A stretch of 64,000 bases of DNA from Prosapia bicincta (lineage: Eukaryota; Arthropoda; Insecta; Hemiptera; Cercopidae), in the NCBI GenBank assembly GCA_036971475.1, contig JBAIZL010000002.1:168797024-168861023 (forward strand), in the 5' to 3' direction. Below the pieces are notes generated by a model. That model had not been told where the DNA came from. It ran no database searches and was given only the letters and a program-made list of their open reading frames with translations. The first letter of the stretch is position 1; every line of letters starts with the position of its first letter. The position numbers and the translations under genes are program-made. Shown here in pieces: positions 19,425-28,227 of this stretch.

Positions 19425-19765
19425 AATAAAATATTGGAAAGAACCACAATACCACAAAAATAATGAAAAATAACAAATAATACAAGTTACTTGATATTAA
19501 ACCCTTATGTACATTTCGATGACCATGTCATCATCATCAGAGTGTCTTATTACAAAATTACAATCTAGCAAACAAGAAGTTACAAACTAGAGTGATGAGT
19601 GTAGTTTGTAACTTCTTGTTTGCTAGATTGTAATTTTGTAATAAGACACTCTGATGATGATGACATGGTCATCGAAATGTACATAAGGGTTTAATCTCAA
19701 GTAACTTGTATTATTTGCTATTTTGATTATTTTTGTGGTATTGTGGTTCTTTCCAATATTTTCAT
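19425..19765. mobile_element. Palindrome of two PLE terminal repeats
   Basis: Arms of about 155-160 bp in inverted orientation around a short spacer near 19,588-19,599 (AGTGATGAGTGT region). Each arm includes AAATATTGG/CCAATATTT at the outer end, AAACCCTTATGTACATTTCG and its complement, and CTCTGATGATGATGA with its complement. More diverged similarity continues beyond the outer ends on both sides (frames containing KILERTTIPQK). Same family as 4,430-4,600. Confidence 0.75.
19647..19689 (+). ncRNA. Hammerhead-ribozyme-like motif with intact core
   Basis: Helix I CACT (19647-19650) faces AGGG (3 of 4 pairs). Core CTGATGA (19651-19657), one unpaired T, perfect helix II GATGAC/GTCATC with a 3-nt loop, GAA (19674-19676), self-complementary helix III ATGTACAT (19677-19684), then A at the cleavage position (ATA triplet, allowed by the NUH rule). 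This is the most canonical copy in the window. The minus-strand copy is in the left palindrome arm. Confidence 0.55.
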
Positions 19766-20202
19766 TGTAATATATTGTACCACTGTGCTCTTGGTATTAT
19801 GTATCATCTGATTTGTTCGGTCTAAGTAGTCCAAGGGACCTTTGACCACACTTGCTTGACCGGACCTCCAGACTAGGGGCTTTGATTTGGGCGAGCATAA
19901 ACCCATCCCGTTAAACCTTAAGAGCAAAACGTCTGGGCCAAAATTAATTACTTTCTTTCAAAGGCTAATTATCATACATAAGATGCCATAAGATTAAGAT
20001 ATAAATGTCTGTTTATGCAACCCTTATAATATTTTCCGAGCCGGTATCCGTACTAGATGTATCTATATAATACTATTGCAGTTACTTTTACTAATTACAA
20101 TTAATCTAAGCTGTATTACGTATTTTATTTATAGGTACGTAGCCTTTAGGTAACACCATTGCAGATGGAGCTATCGATCTGTTAGTAATTCAATTTCGGG
20201 TG
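19766..20202. other. Unassigned DNA next to the palindrome
   Basis: The first 160 bp are a diverged outer part related to 19,300-19,425 in inverted orientation. The remainder shows nothing recognisable. Confidence 0.35.
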
Positions 20203-20316
20203 TATTCGTGTTCTCACGACACACACACTCTCTCTCTCTCTCTCTAGCTGACGCGTGACACGAATGCTTATGCATTGGTGGAACATGACACTTTCTTCCA
20301 CCAAAGAACACGAATA
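20203..20316. repeat. 114-bp segment with 12-bp terminal inverted repeats
   Basis: TATTCGTGTTCT at the left and AGAACACGAATA at the right are exact complements; a short (CT)n lies between. Possible miniature element, but no target duplication is evident. Confidence 0.45.
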
Positions 20317-20464
20317 TCAATTTTTGTTGTTACTTTTTTACTCGAAGTTACTTTTTTGTTCTACATATTGAAACAAGTTATTAAAAAAATTGAAAATAAC
20401 CAACGTCATTAAGACTATTAGTTTAGCATTTAATTAGAATGCTAACATATTAATATATTAGTTA

Positions 20465-20670
20465 TCTGATCAATGCAATTTATTGATAACGTTCTCTTTA
20501 CCAATGTTCTATAAATAATTTAGCATAACCTATGTTTTAAAATAATTGTCTTACAACCTAACATTAACCTAACATCAGATGACACAAGAAATCATGTTAT
20601 TTATTTCCCTATGAGGTGACTTTCAGCGTACCCTGAAGGAATGTATACTGACGCTATTAATCTGTTGGAA
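20465..20670 (+). repeat. Dispersed repeat family X, copy 2
   Basis: Collinear with copy 1 at 16,255-16,460. Its right end abuts the 5' truncation point of the LINE. Confidence 0.6.
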
Positions 20671-20683
20671 ATTATAATCCAAC

Positions 20684-22123
20684 ATGGTCTCATGGAGTCC
20701 ACATGTTCGTGATTTGAAGGTGAAATGCAGCAAGAAATTGGAAATGTTAAGAGTCCTTAGTGGTACGAATTGGGGAGCAGACAGAACTAGTATGCTTCGG
20801 TTTTATCGCGCAGTCGTTAGATCGCGCATAGATTATGGTTGTCAAGTCTACTCATCTGCACGACCTACAGTTCTGAAAACTCTTGATACCATCCACCACT
20901 CTGGACTTAGACTGGCTACTGGTGCATTTAGAACTAGCCCAATCCCTAGTCTCCTTGTCGAAGCTGGGGAACCTGCCCTTTCTAGACGACGTCAGATGCT
21001 ACAAATATCTTACGTTTCTGTTCTTCGAAGCAAACCCAACCACCCGGCATTTGATATAGTCTTTCATAATACGTTAAATCAAGTGTACAATACACGTCAA
21101 CGTTCGACCGCTCCATTTGGCATACGAACGATAAGAATATTGGATGACCTTGAGTTGCAACTTCCAACTACGTTTGAACGACAAATGTGCTATCTACCCC
21201 CATGGAAAATAAAAACGGCCCGCTTTGATTTTTCATTGTCCAGTTATATAAAACACGATACTCCTGTTGTGGTCTACCACCAGGAATTTTCATCCATTTA
21301 TAAATCTCACCAACACAGTGAAATTATTTTCACTGATGGATCTAAACTGGACAATGGCGTTGGGTGTGCGTTTTATGCATCTGGTAGTACCTACACGTAC
21401 GGATTGCCCTCAGCTTGCAGTGTTTTCACGGCAGAACTATTTGCTATTTTTAAAGCTTTGACCGTCATTCAATCTCGATCTTCGCATTATCTTTTGTGTT
21501 CGGATTCCAAAAGTGCTCTTCAGGCTCTTCAGGATGTTTTCTCTAACAACCCTTTAGTTGGGGACATTTTGTGTGCTGTACACAGGCTTCAATTGAGGGG
21601 TGTGGGGGTAACTTTCTGTTGGGTTCCTGGACATTGCGGAATACTTGGAAACACAAAAGCGGATGAAGCGGCGAAGAAAGCTACAAGTTTGGTGCCTATT
21701 ACTCAACTAGTTATGGCATCCGATTATGTGTGTTTCGCGAAACATTTATTGCTCGCTGCTTGGAATGACGAGTGGCATACCGTGATTCATAATAAGCTGA
21801 GGGAAATTAAAGATACCGTCCGTCCATGGAGGTCTTCAATTCGTTCAAAACGTAGGGAGGAAGTGGTGGTTACACGCCTTCGCGTTGGCCACTCTTTTGC
21901 AACTCATGGATATTTGATGAGGCGTGAAGATCCACCAATATGCCAATATTGCGGTGATACCTTCACAATAAAACATATTTTAGTAGACTGTGTTAATGTA
22001 AGCAATATTCGTGACCTTTTTAATTTAAAAGGGAGTTTGAAGGTGGTGCTAAGGGACGATGCCTCGGCCATTGACCGAGTCATCGCTTTCTTGCACCACT
22101 TGAAAATATTTTTTAAAATTTAA
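20684..22123 (+). pseudogene. LINE ORF2 C-terminal part: RT tail, RNase H, zinc finger
   Basis: Residues 1-100 are the RT thumb and following region (SWSPHVRDLK, then RSRIDYGCQVY, as in I/Jockey-type LINEs). A complete RNase H domain follows with Asp in FTDGSK (about residue 218), Glu in FTAELFA (about 251), Asp in CSDSKSAL (about 274), and His and Asp in WVPGHCGILGNTKADEAA (about 316-328), so all catalytic residues are present. Near residues 416-437 CQYCGDTFTIKHILVDC is a CCHC finger typical of LINE C-termini. The frame is 479 codons with no stop, so the copy is young, but it lacks the endonuclease and RT catalytic domains. The ATG is only the first one after truncation, not a natural start. 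The RNase H points to the I superfamily; the exact clade is uncertain. Confidence 0.88.
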
Positions 22124-22449
22124 TACATAAATATATATATTTTTTTATACATATAATTCTCTGTTTCTTTTATTTATTTTAATTTAATTTATTTTGTGTT
22201 CTTGCTATTGTTATTGAAATTTATTTATTGGTAAACTGTTACCTATTATTGTTTTAAATATTGTTATTATTTATTTACTGTTATATTGTTCTTTGTTGTT
22301 ATTTTGTTATTTAGTTTTTTAAGAATTTTTTCGTTGTTATAGGTTTATTGTTGTTTTTTGTTATTTATTGTTGTTGTTTTTTTGTTATTTTTAATTTTTG
22401 TTGTATTTAAATTTATTTAAAAAAATTGCGTTCGATTAGATTTTGTTTG
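22124..22449 (+). other. LINE 3' untranslated region
   Basis: T-rich with repeated GTTATT and GTTGTT; no coding sequence. Confidence 0.6.
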
Positions 22450-22481
22450 GCGATGATAACCACAATTGGTTTTTCGCCAGG
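22450..22481 (+). promoter_or_regulatory. LINE 3'-terminal stem-loop
   Basis: GGCGA (22451) pairs with TCGCC, with inner AACCA/TTGGT able to extend the stem. It lies directly before the A-rich tail, where RT recognition hairpins sit in several LINE groups. Confidence 0.5.
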
Positions 22482-22552
22482 AAAAAAAAAAAAAATAAAA
22501 AAAATAAAAAAAAAAAAAAATAAAATAAACATAGGTCTGATTATAATCAAAC

Positions 22553-22765
22553 CCTATATCTAGCCAGCTGGTTATAGTTTTGAAAACCGGTTTTAATGGG
22601 ACTGGGACGTACTTTATCTTCTCCGAAATTACCATATTTATGCATAAATTCACATTAAACAAGTTTTTGCAAAACGTAAGCTTATGTGTAATTCTACTCC
22701 AAAGGAAATGAGGGGGCATTGCGGTCTCTTATCACAAATCATTACCTTACTCATTATAAAACATC
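22553..22765. other. Unassigned DNA
   Basis: Nothing recognised. Confidence 0.3.
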
Positions 22766-22770
22766 TCTCC

Positions 22771-22812
<42 letters not shown>

Positions 22813-22825
22813 TCTCTCTCCCTTT
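22766..22825. repeat. (CT)n microsatellite
   Basis: CT repeats with CCCT interruptions. Confidence 0.9.
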
Positions 22826-23032
22826 ATATATCTATCTCTCTATGTTCTTGAAATGTATGTACTATTAAATAGACATTAAACCAGAAAAAAACCCTAAAAT
22901 GATATATATGTATATATATATATCCTTGATATTTCTTGATATTTTACGTTATCCATTGTTTTTCTGTTGCACTGACTTTATGAAGTGAATATATTACTAT
23001 TGTAAGTAATTTTTCCACCATTAAGTAATTTT

Positions 23033-23395
23033 TTAAATTCCTGATAGGTTATGTTTTTCTGAATTTGTTTTGTGGTTTGCGTTATTAAGATATTTTATTA
23101 TTTTGTTGTTTGGTTTGTATGTTGTAGTGTAGTATTCTTTGTTGTATATATTTGTTATATTTTCTATTTTGTTATTGGTGTATTTATATCGTAGGTAGAT
23201 TTTTTTTTTTTTATTATTTTTGTGTTCCGGTTGTAGTGTTGTGTTGAGGTTAGCTTTTTTTATGAATTTATTGTATATATTTTTTATAAGGTGTTTGTTG
23301 TATCCATTTTCTATTGCTATTTTTGTAATAATATCTAATTCTTCATTTAATTTTTGTTTGCTATCCTGTGTGTATTTTATTGCTTTATTTTTCAT
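23033..23395 (-). pseudogene. PLE RT-distal/linker fragment
   Basis: 120 residues, Lys/Asn-rich. IAIENGYNKHLIKNIYNKFIK matches in style the PLE segment after the RT, where an NGY motif precedes a run of basic residues. IYLRYKYTNNKIENITNI resembles the segment leading to the endonuclease. It is not contiguous with the endonuclease, which is on the opposite strand. The RT core itself is absent. Confidence 0.6.
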
Positions 23396-23419
23396 GTTAC
23401 TGTAAGTGGTAATTTTGTG

Positions 23420-23749
23420 TGTACAAAATTACATGTAACAACTGTAACGGATTTTACATAAGGAAAACAACCGGATCATTTAAAATAAGATTTGAAGAAC
23501 ATTATAGAGCATTCAAAAACAAAAAATTCAAAAGTATCAAATGTTGCAGCACACCTATTCTCACATAAACATGAAATAACAAATTACGAAAATAACCTAA
23601 CCATACTTGAAATAAATAATAACCCAATAGAAATAAACTCACTAGAAAAATACCACATTTATAAAAACATATACAACAATTTAATGAATCTACAAACAAC
23701 ATATACAGAAGACATAGTATTCAAAAACATTATACACAAGACTCAATAG
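23420..23749 (+). pseudogene. PLE GIY-YIG endonuclease
   Basis: Opens as VYKITCNNCNGFYIRKTTGS. This contains the variant first motif (VYK for GIY), the cysteine pair CNNC typical of PLE endonucleases, FYIRKT for the YIG part, then RFEEHYRAFK. After a frame change near 23,520, VAAHLFSHKHEI gives the conserved His region, and INSLEKYHIYKN the conserved Glu. It ends at a TAG at 23,747-23,749. The G of YIG is replaced by R, so the domain may be inactive even apart from the frameshift. Confidence 0.75.
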
Positions 23750-23826
23750 GAAACGTGTATGTTGTCAACAATTACCAACACGACGGACCGAACATCCACA
23801 CCAGAAAAATTGAGAAAAAGTAATCA

Positions 23827-23868
23827 GTGATTCGACAATGGTCAAGTGACCGAAAGGCGCTTCATCAC
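23827..23868 (+). ncRNA. Hammerhead-ribozyme-like motif with perfect helix I
   Basis: Helix I GTGAT (23827-23831) pairs perfectly with ATCAC (23864-23868). Between them: TCGACAA in the core position, one unpaired T, helix II GGTC/GACC with a 4-nt loop, GAA, self-complementary AGGCGCTT (one G-U type), and C at the cleavage position (TTC triplet). The core differs from CTGANGA at three positions, so catalysis is doubtful although every helix is kept. Confidence 0.45.
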
Positions 23869-23928
23869 ACAAGGTAAAATCATTGCACTTAATGTTGGAA
23901 AAATTACTTACAATAGTAATATATTTAC

Positions 23929-23934
<6 letters not shown>

Positions 23935-23974
<40 letters not shown>
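23935..23974. repeat. (TA)n microsatellite
   Basis: Pure TA run between two PLE-derived pieces. Confidence 0.95.
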
Positions 23975-23978
<4 letters not shown>

Positions 23979-24001
23979 ATCAAATGTGTTTTCCTGTTAG
24001 A

Positions 24002-24128
24002 ATATTTTTAAGATCAAATAATACACACAAATACAGGAATATTTAATTTATTGAACAATAAACTCAAAGCTTTTCGTTGGCTTACATTACCAACATCTTC
24101 AGGAGTTACAATATTAAGAATGATCTTA

Positions 24129-24135
<7 letters not shown>
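24002..24135 (-). mobile_element. 134-bp PLE-derived miniature element
   Basis: Bounded by exact 15-bp inverted repeats ATATTTTTAAGATCA and TGATCTTAAAAATAT. The interior on the minus strand is the hammerhead-like motif with its AAGCTTTGAG tail. (TA)n tracts lie on both sides. It looks like a self-contained non-autonomous unit. Confidence 0.65.
24061..24107 (-). ncRNA. Hammerhead-ribozyme-like motif
   Basis: On the minus strand: helix I AACTC pairs perfectly with GAGTT; core CTGAAGA intact; one unpaired T; helix II GTTGG/CCAAC perfect with a 9-nt loop; GAA; self-complementary AAGCTT; T at the cleavage position. Together with 19,647 it is the best-preserved copy. Confidence 0.55.

Positions 24136-24168
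<33 letters not shown>
24136..24168. repeat. (TA)n microsatellite
   Basis: Pure TA run, right border of the miniature element. Confidence 0.9.
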
Positions 24169-24172
<4 letters not shown>

Positions 24173-24218
24173 CAGGGCTTGTTAAATATTTACTTCAAAG
24201 TAAAAGCATTTCAGGAAC

Positions 24219-24266
24219 ATAGATAGATAGATAAGTAGGTAGATAGATAGATAGATAGATAGATAC
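24219..24266. repeat. (GATA)n microsatellite
   Basis: Tandem AGAT units with one AAGTAGGT interruption. Confidence 0.95.
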
Positions 24267-25257
24267 ATCGTTTTAGATGACTTTGATGATTTAAAATTAC
24301 AAACATTTGAAGAGCATTTATAGGACGATATGATCGTATGATCGAAGCTCGCCATATATGTAATACACTCATATCCGAGCCTCACACACTGTCAACAGCT
24401 AAAACAAACTGATGATATAAATATATTAAATTCGCATTTAAGACTTTGAGCGCTATATTTTATATATATATTTTTTTTATTGCAATCACATTGAACCTAT
24501 ATTAAATAAATCTGTATAGTAATTTAGTGAAAAATATCCTGTAATCCTGTAGGATTCGTTAAAATCCTAAAGGATTTTGTTTCTAAGATGAGGCAATGAA
24601 AAAGAAGTCCCTCGGCAAGTATAAACCCTTAGTAATAGTTTGCGACCTATTACATCACATTCTCCTTGTTTACAGTATATTGTTGGGTAATATATCTGGT
24701 AGAATCAAGGTTTTTTCTAAACTCTGTCATTTTCTCCAAATACAGATGTTTAACAATTACAATATGTTACACATTTTGCAATACATAGGGAAAGGAGTAA
24801 AACAATTACGTTACAAAAACTTATTCTATCTACGACAAAAAAATTATCTCAAGTCTTATGCTTTATGATGATTCATTTTTCCATTACAAAAGTTTTTACT
24901 CTGCGCTTAATTTACGATTTCTGTTTCTTTGCTTTATTCCGAGTTATGGGGCAAATCGTGGCTATTTTAAGGCTTACAAATGTAATTATTACAACCTTCC
25001 ATGAAAAGGAAAAGGGATTTATGGACGCAATGTTGAAGATAAAATCTAGATAAGCCATGTAGGTAGTGCACAACAGCTTAGGCCTTTAAGATTTCTAACA
25101 AGACTGTTGTTTAACTGCCCGTAAAGAATTAGTTTCTACATTAGGTTTAATTCAGCTTAGCTAGTGAAAATAAATCAAAACGGTAAAAATAAAAACAGTT
25201 TACTCTAAATTTCACTACACAATAGTTTTTTAATAAAAAAATCAGTTCTATGTAGAA
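24267..25257. other. Unassigned AT-rich DNA
   Basis: Two open frames of 60-90 codons (24,596-24,868 and 24,865-25,053) have no recognisable motif. Nothing else seen. Confidence 0.4.
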
Positions 25258-25262
25258 GTAGC

Positions 25263-25307
25263 CAAGCACTGAAGAAGGCGTCATTGTCGTCGAAACTAGC
25301 CTGTTTG
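25263..25307 (+). ncRNA. Hammerhead-ribozyme-like motif
   Basis: Helix I CAAGCA pairs over 6 bp with TGTTTG (one G-U). Core CTGAAGA, one unpaired A, helix II GGCG/CGTC (one G-U), GAA, helix III ACTAGC (one change away from a perfect ACTAGT palindrome), C at the cleavage position. The 105-bp tandem repeat begins 20 bp downstream. Confidence 0.5.
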
Positions 25308-25327
25308 TTTTAATAAACTAATGTGTA

Positions 25328-25625
25328 ACATATATCTTGATTAACTTTTCAATCTTTAATAAAATACTATTTATTTAATCCCTTATGTTCAAATATATTT
25401 TTAAAATCCTTGTATTAGTTCACACTCTTCCAACATATATCTTGTTTAACTTTTCAATCTTTAATAAAATATTATTTATTTAACCCCTCAAGTTCAAATA
25501 TATTTTTAATATCCTTATATTAGTTCGCACTCTTCCAACATATATCTTGTTTAATGTTTCAATCTTTAACAAAATACTATTTATTTAACCACTCAAGTTC
25601 AAATATATTTTTAAAATCTTGTAAT
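25328..25625 (+). repeat. 105-bp tandem repeat, about 2.8 copies
   Basis: ACATATATCTTG recurs at 25,328, 25,433 and 25,538, exactly 105 bp apart. Each unit continues with TTTCAATCTTTAA, AAAATA, TTATTTAA, TTCAAATATATTTTTAA and a CACTCTTCCA-like end. Units are about 90% similar. Directly downstream of a hammerhead-like motif; related single copies at 4,193 and 13,330. Confidence 0.85.
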
Positions 25626-25744
25626 AGGTTATAATTTCGGTTTTTTTCAAATATTAGTTCAATAACTAAATTTAATAATTGAAGAACTTTGGTTTTAAAT
25701 GAAGAAAAGCTTTTCACGAAAGAGGCAAGATATATTTAGCGATA

Positions 25745-25750
25745 TGTGTA

Positions 25751-25849
<99 letters not shown>

Positions 25850-25882
25850 CTGTGTGTGTATCTGTCTGTCTATGTCTGTGTT

Positions 25883-25932
<50 letters not shown>
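25745..25932. repeat. (TA)n(GT)n(TA)n compound microsatellite
   Basis: TA to about 25,802, GT with CTGTCTGT interruptions to about 25,884, then TA again to the edge of the palindrome. Confidence 0.95.
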
Positions 25933-25935
<3 letters not shown>

Positions 25936-26130
25936 AAGTAAGTCAAAATACAAATACAAGAATTATAATTGAATTTACAATTCAAAGCTTTTCGTTGGCT
26001 AACAGTACCAACATCATCATGAATATTAAAGGTTTAATATTCCTGATGCTGTTGGTACTGTTAGTCAACGAAAAGCTTTGAATTGTAAATTCAATTATAA
26101 TTTTTGTATTTGTATTTTGACTTAGTTCTT
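25933..26130. mobile_element. Near-perfect palindrome of PLE terminal repeats
   Basis: Arms of 98 bp (25,933-26,030 and 26,033-26,130) with a 2-nt spacer and few mismatches. Outer ends read AAGAAGTAAGTCAAAATACA and its complement. Flanked by (TA)n on the left directly and on the right at 26,165. Both arms hold the hammerhead-like motif in opposite orientation. Confidence 0.8.
26039..26083 (+). ncRNA. Hammerhead-ribozyme-like motif, core mutated
   Basis: Helix I ATTC pairs with GAAT. The core reads CTGATGC (last A replaced), then T, helix II GTTG/CAAC, GAA, AAGCTT, T. The opposite arm has ATGATGA as core and an intact GTTGG/CCAAC stem, so the two arms have decayed at different positions. Confidence 0.4.
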
Positions 26131-26162
26131 TATTAATACGCAAGAATACATATTTCGTATTG

Positions 26163-26164
<2 letters not shown>

Positions 26165-26222
<58 letters not shown>
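26165..26222. repeat. (TA)n microsatellite
   Basis: Pure TA run. Confidence 0.95.
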
Positions 26223-26225
<3 letters not shown>

Positions 26226-28227
26226 CAACAATTCATACAACAAAGAATTTGTTGTAATTCACTACGTTCCCTTACTTTTATCAAATACAGAAGTGGAAAA
26301 ACCTTAATTGAATTTAATTTAATTTTAGTTAGTTTTGTTAAATAATTGCAATCAGTACAAATATGTATATACATGAAACAGAATCACAATATTAGATGGC
26401 AAAATAGAAAGCAAAATATAATTATGAAATATTAACTAATGAAGTAGTATTGAAAAAACTAAGGAGAGTGTAAAGTAATAAGAGGAGTTGAAAAAGGGAA
26501 AAAAAATCCTTTTACTGAAAAACATATTTACTCAAAATATAAGCAAAGTTGACAAAATTAAATAAGTGTGTCTTAGAATTAGTTACACTTCAAGTTAAAT
26601 TGTAATTGCATATATAAGGTATATAGTAGAAAATAAATAATTAATTGAGTAGCGTCTATGCACTCTCCCTCTGCTATATATGTAACTATACTCTACCTAT
26701 GTTATATTGTGTTGTGTTGTGTTGCATAGAGCTGCTTCGCGGCACGTGCGTCTTGTTGCCGTTCCATGCCATATCATTGCCGGTCGATCTTGTTTTGTTA
26801 AATTATATAATATACGAAACTATTTTAATAATATATAAGATGTACAAGATCAAAACTCTATAAAGAAACTAAAACGACATTTTATTTTCAAAAATATTTT
26901 GTATTATAACAGTTATTTATGCGGTATTTTTTCAACTGTCACATAGTTGACCGCTGGGAATGCAAACTGTTTCCCAAACCCCTAAATATTCATGCGTTGA
27001 GTGTGGGAAAATGGATGTCACCCTCGGCATGGAACGAGTTCTGGCCTTTGTGAAGAATATCTTTAACAATGGAATCATTGTTTTATCCAACAGGACAGCA
27101 GAATTACGTCAGGGATTTTCACCCACAGGTGTGTTTATACGATTTCACGTCGATTATGTCCTACCATCGGTATAGTATAGTCCTATTTCAGTTGGTTGAA
27201 GTTTTAGACTGAACGAAATTAAAGAAATTATTTTGCTCCTATTTAGTGTAAATAGATTTCCCATTTACTTTTGCTAAAATAAAATATCAATTTAAACGAA
27301 AATTATTTAAAGTTACATTCGTACTCAAGTCATCATTGAAAAAGTTTATTTTAGTTACTCTTTATTAAATAATTACAATTAAAATAGATAAAATACGCGG
27401 AAAAATAGCTGTTCTACCACATAACCTGTAACATAACATTAGATGTTTTATGAAATCATATGTTATCACTTATTTTAAGCCAAATGGGACAAAATAACTA
27501 TATTGCATTCTTTACCCCTTCTTTAATAAGTTTTTCTTCTATATAAAACAAAAATAATTCAATAAATTTTATTATTGAATTATTATTTGGAAAAACTGTA
27601 TTATCACCAAGTGTCATCCACTACAAGTTTTAAGGAAACGTATTTGACCCTGAGTGTGTGAATAAAACTTATTTTAATAACTATTAAATATTTCAACAAG
27701 ATACTAATAGTAAAAATTGAAATGAAAAAGGAATAAATTTAGAATAATTTTACTTATAGGCCTACCCATATAAATAAGACGGTAAATTCTTCTTTGCAGC
27801 AAAATTTAGAGTAAAATATTTTTCGGTATATTTATTCAACGCGTAGGATCAGCTTTGATTCCAAGCTTAAGGGGATCTGATAGCGGTGTAAATATTTGAA
27901 GAGTTTTATGTATATTTAAATCGTTGAGTACAGTCTGATACAAAAGGTCGATTAAATAATATGTAAAAACACGGTAACCTAGCTATTTATTATTAACATA
28001 CATATTATAGTGTGTTATTGTACGACATAATGTAAGACGTTTCACTATAATCGGTCTAACCCGAGTTATGTCAGACAAAGAGAACATTTTTTACTATATT
28101 TTAGTTATACAGTTCTATATATTACATGGACAGTCGTTGGAAAGGATGTTTTTGAAATGGGAATTTTCAATTTTATAAGAAGAGGTGAGGTACAGAATCG
28201 ATATCGGCGTACGTTCGATTACGGAGG
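26223..28227. other. Unassigned DNA up to the satellite
   Basis: No gene recognised. Part of repeat family X (copy 3, about 27,370-27,480: ACCACATAACCTGTAACATA, ATGAAATCATATG) is present. A GTGTT run lies at 26,708-26,725. The last 200 bp before the array show no relation to the monomer. Confidence 0.4.

Larger units (their letters stand above)
20684..22539 (+). mobile_element. 5'-truncated non-LTR retrotransposon (LINE with RNase H)
   Basis: Starts abruptly inside the RT C-terminal region and ends in an A-rich tail (about 22,481-22,530). A terminal stem-loop GGCGA/TCGCC lies just before it (22,450-22,481). ATTATAATCCAAC directly before the start (20,671-20,683) and ATTATAATCAAAC after the tail (22,540-22,552) differ at one of 13 bases and are a plausible target-site duplication. 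5' truncation plus an A-tail is the usual outcome of target-primed reverse transcription. Confidence 0.8.
22993..23932. mobile_element. Rearranged Penelope-like element
   Basis: Bounded by inverted copies of about 35 bp: GAAGTGAATATATTACTATT... at 22,993-23,027 and its complement at 23,898-23,932 (two or so mismatches). Inside, the RT-distal linker lies on the minus strand and the endonuclease plus terminal part on the plus strand, meeting near 23,400-23,420. The element is therefore a head-to-head join, not a simple PLE. A hammerhead-like motif lies in the plus-strand part. A (TA)n tract follows immediately. Confidence 0.75.
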
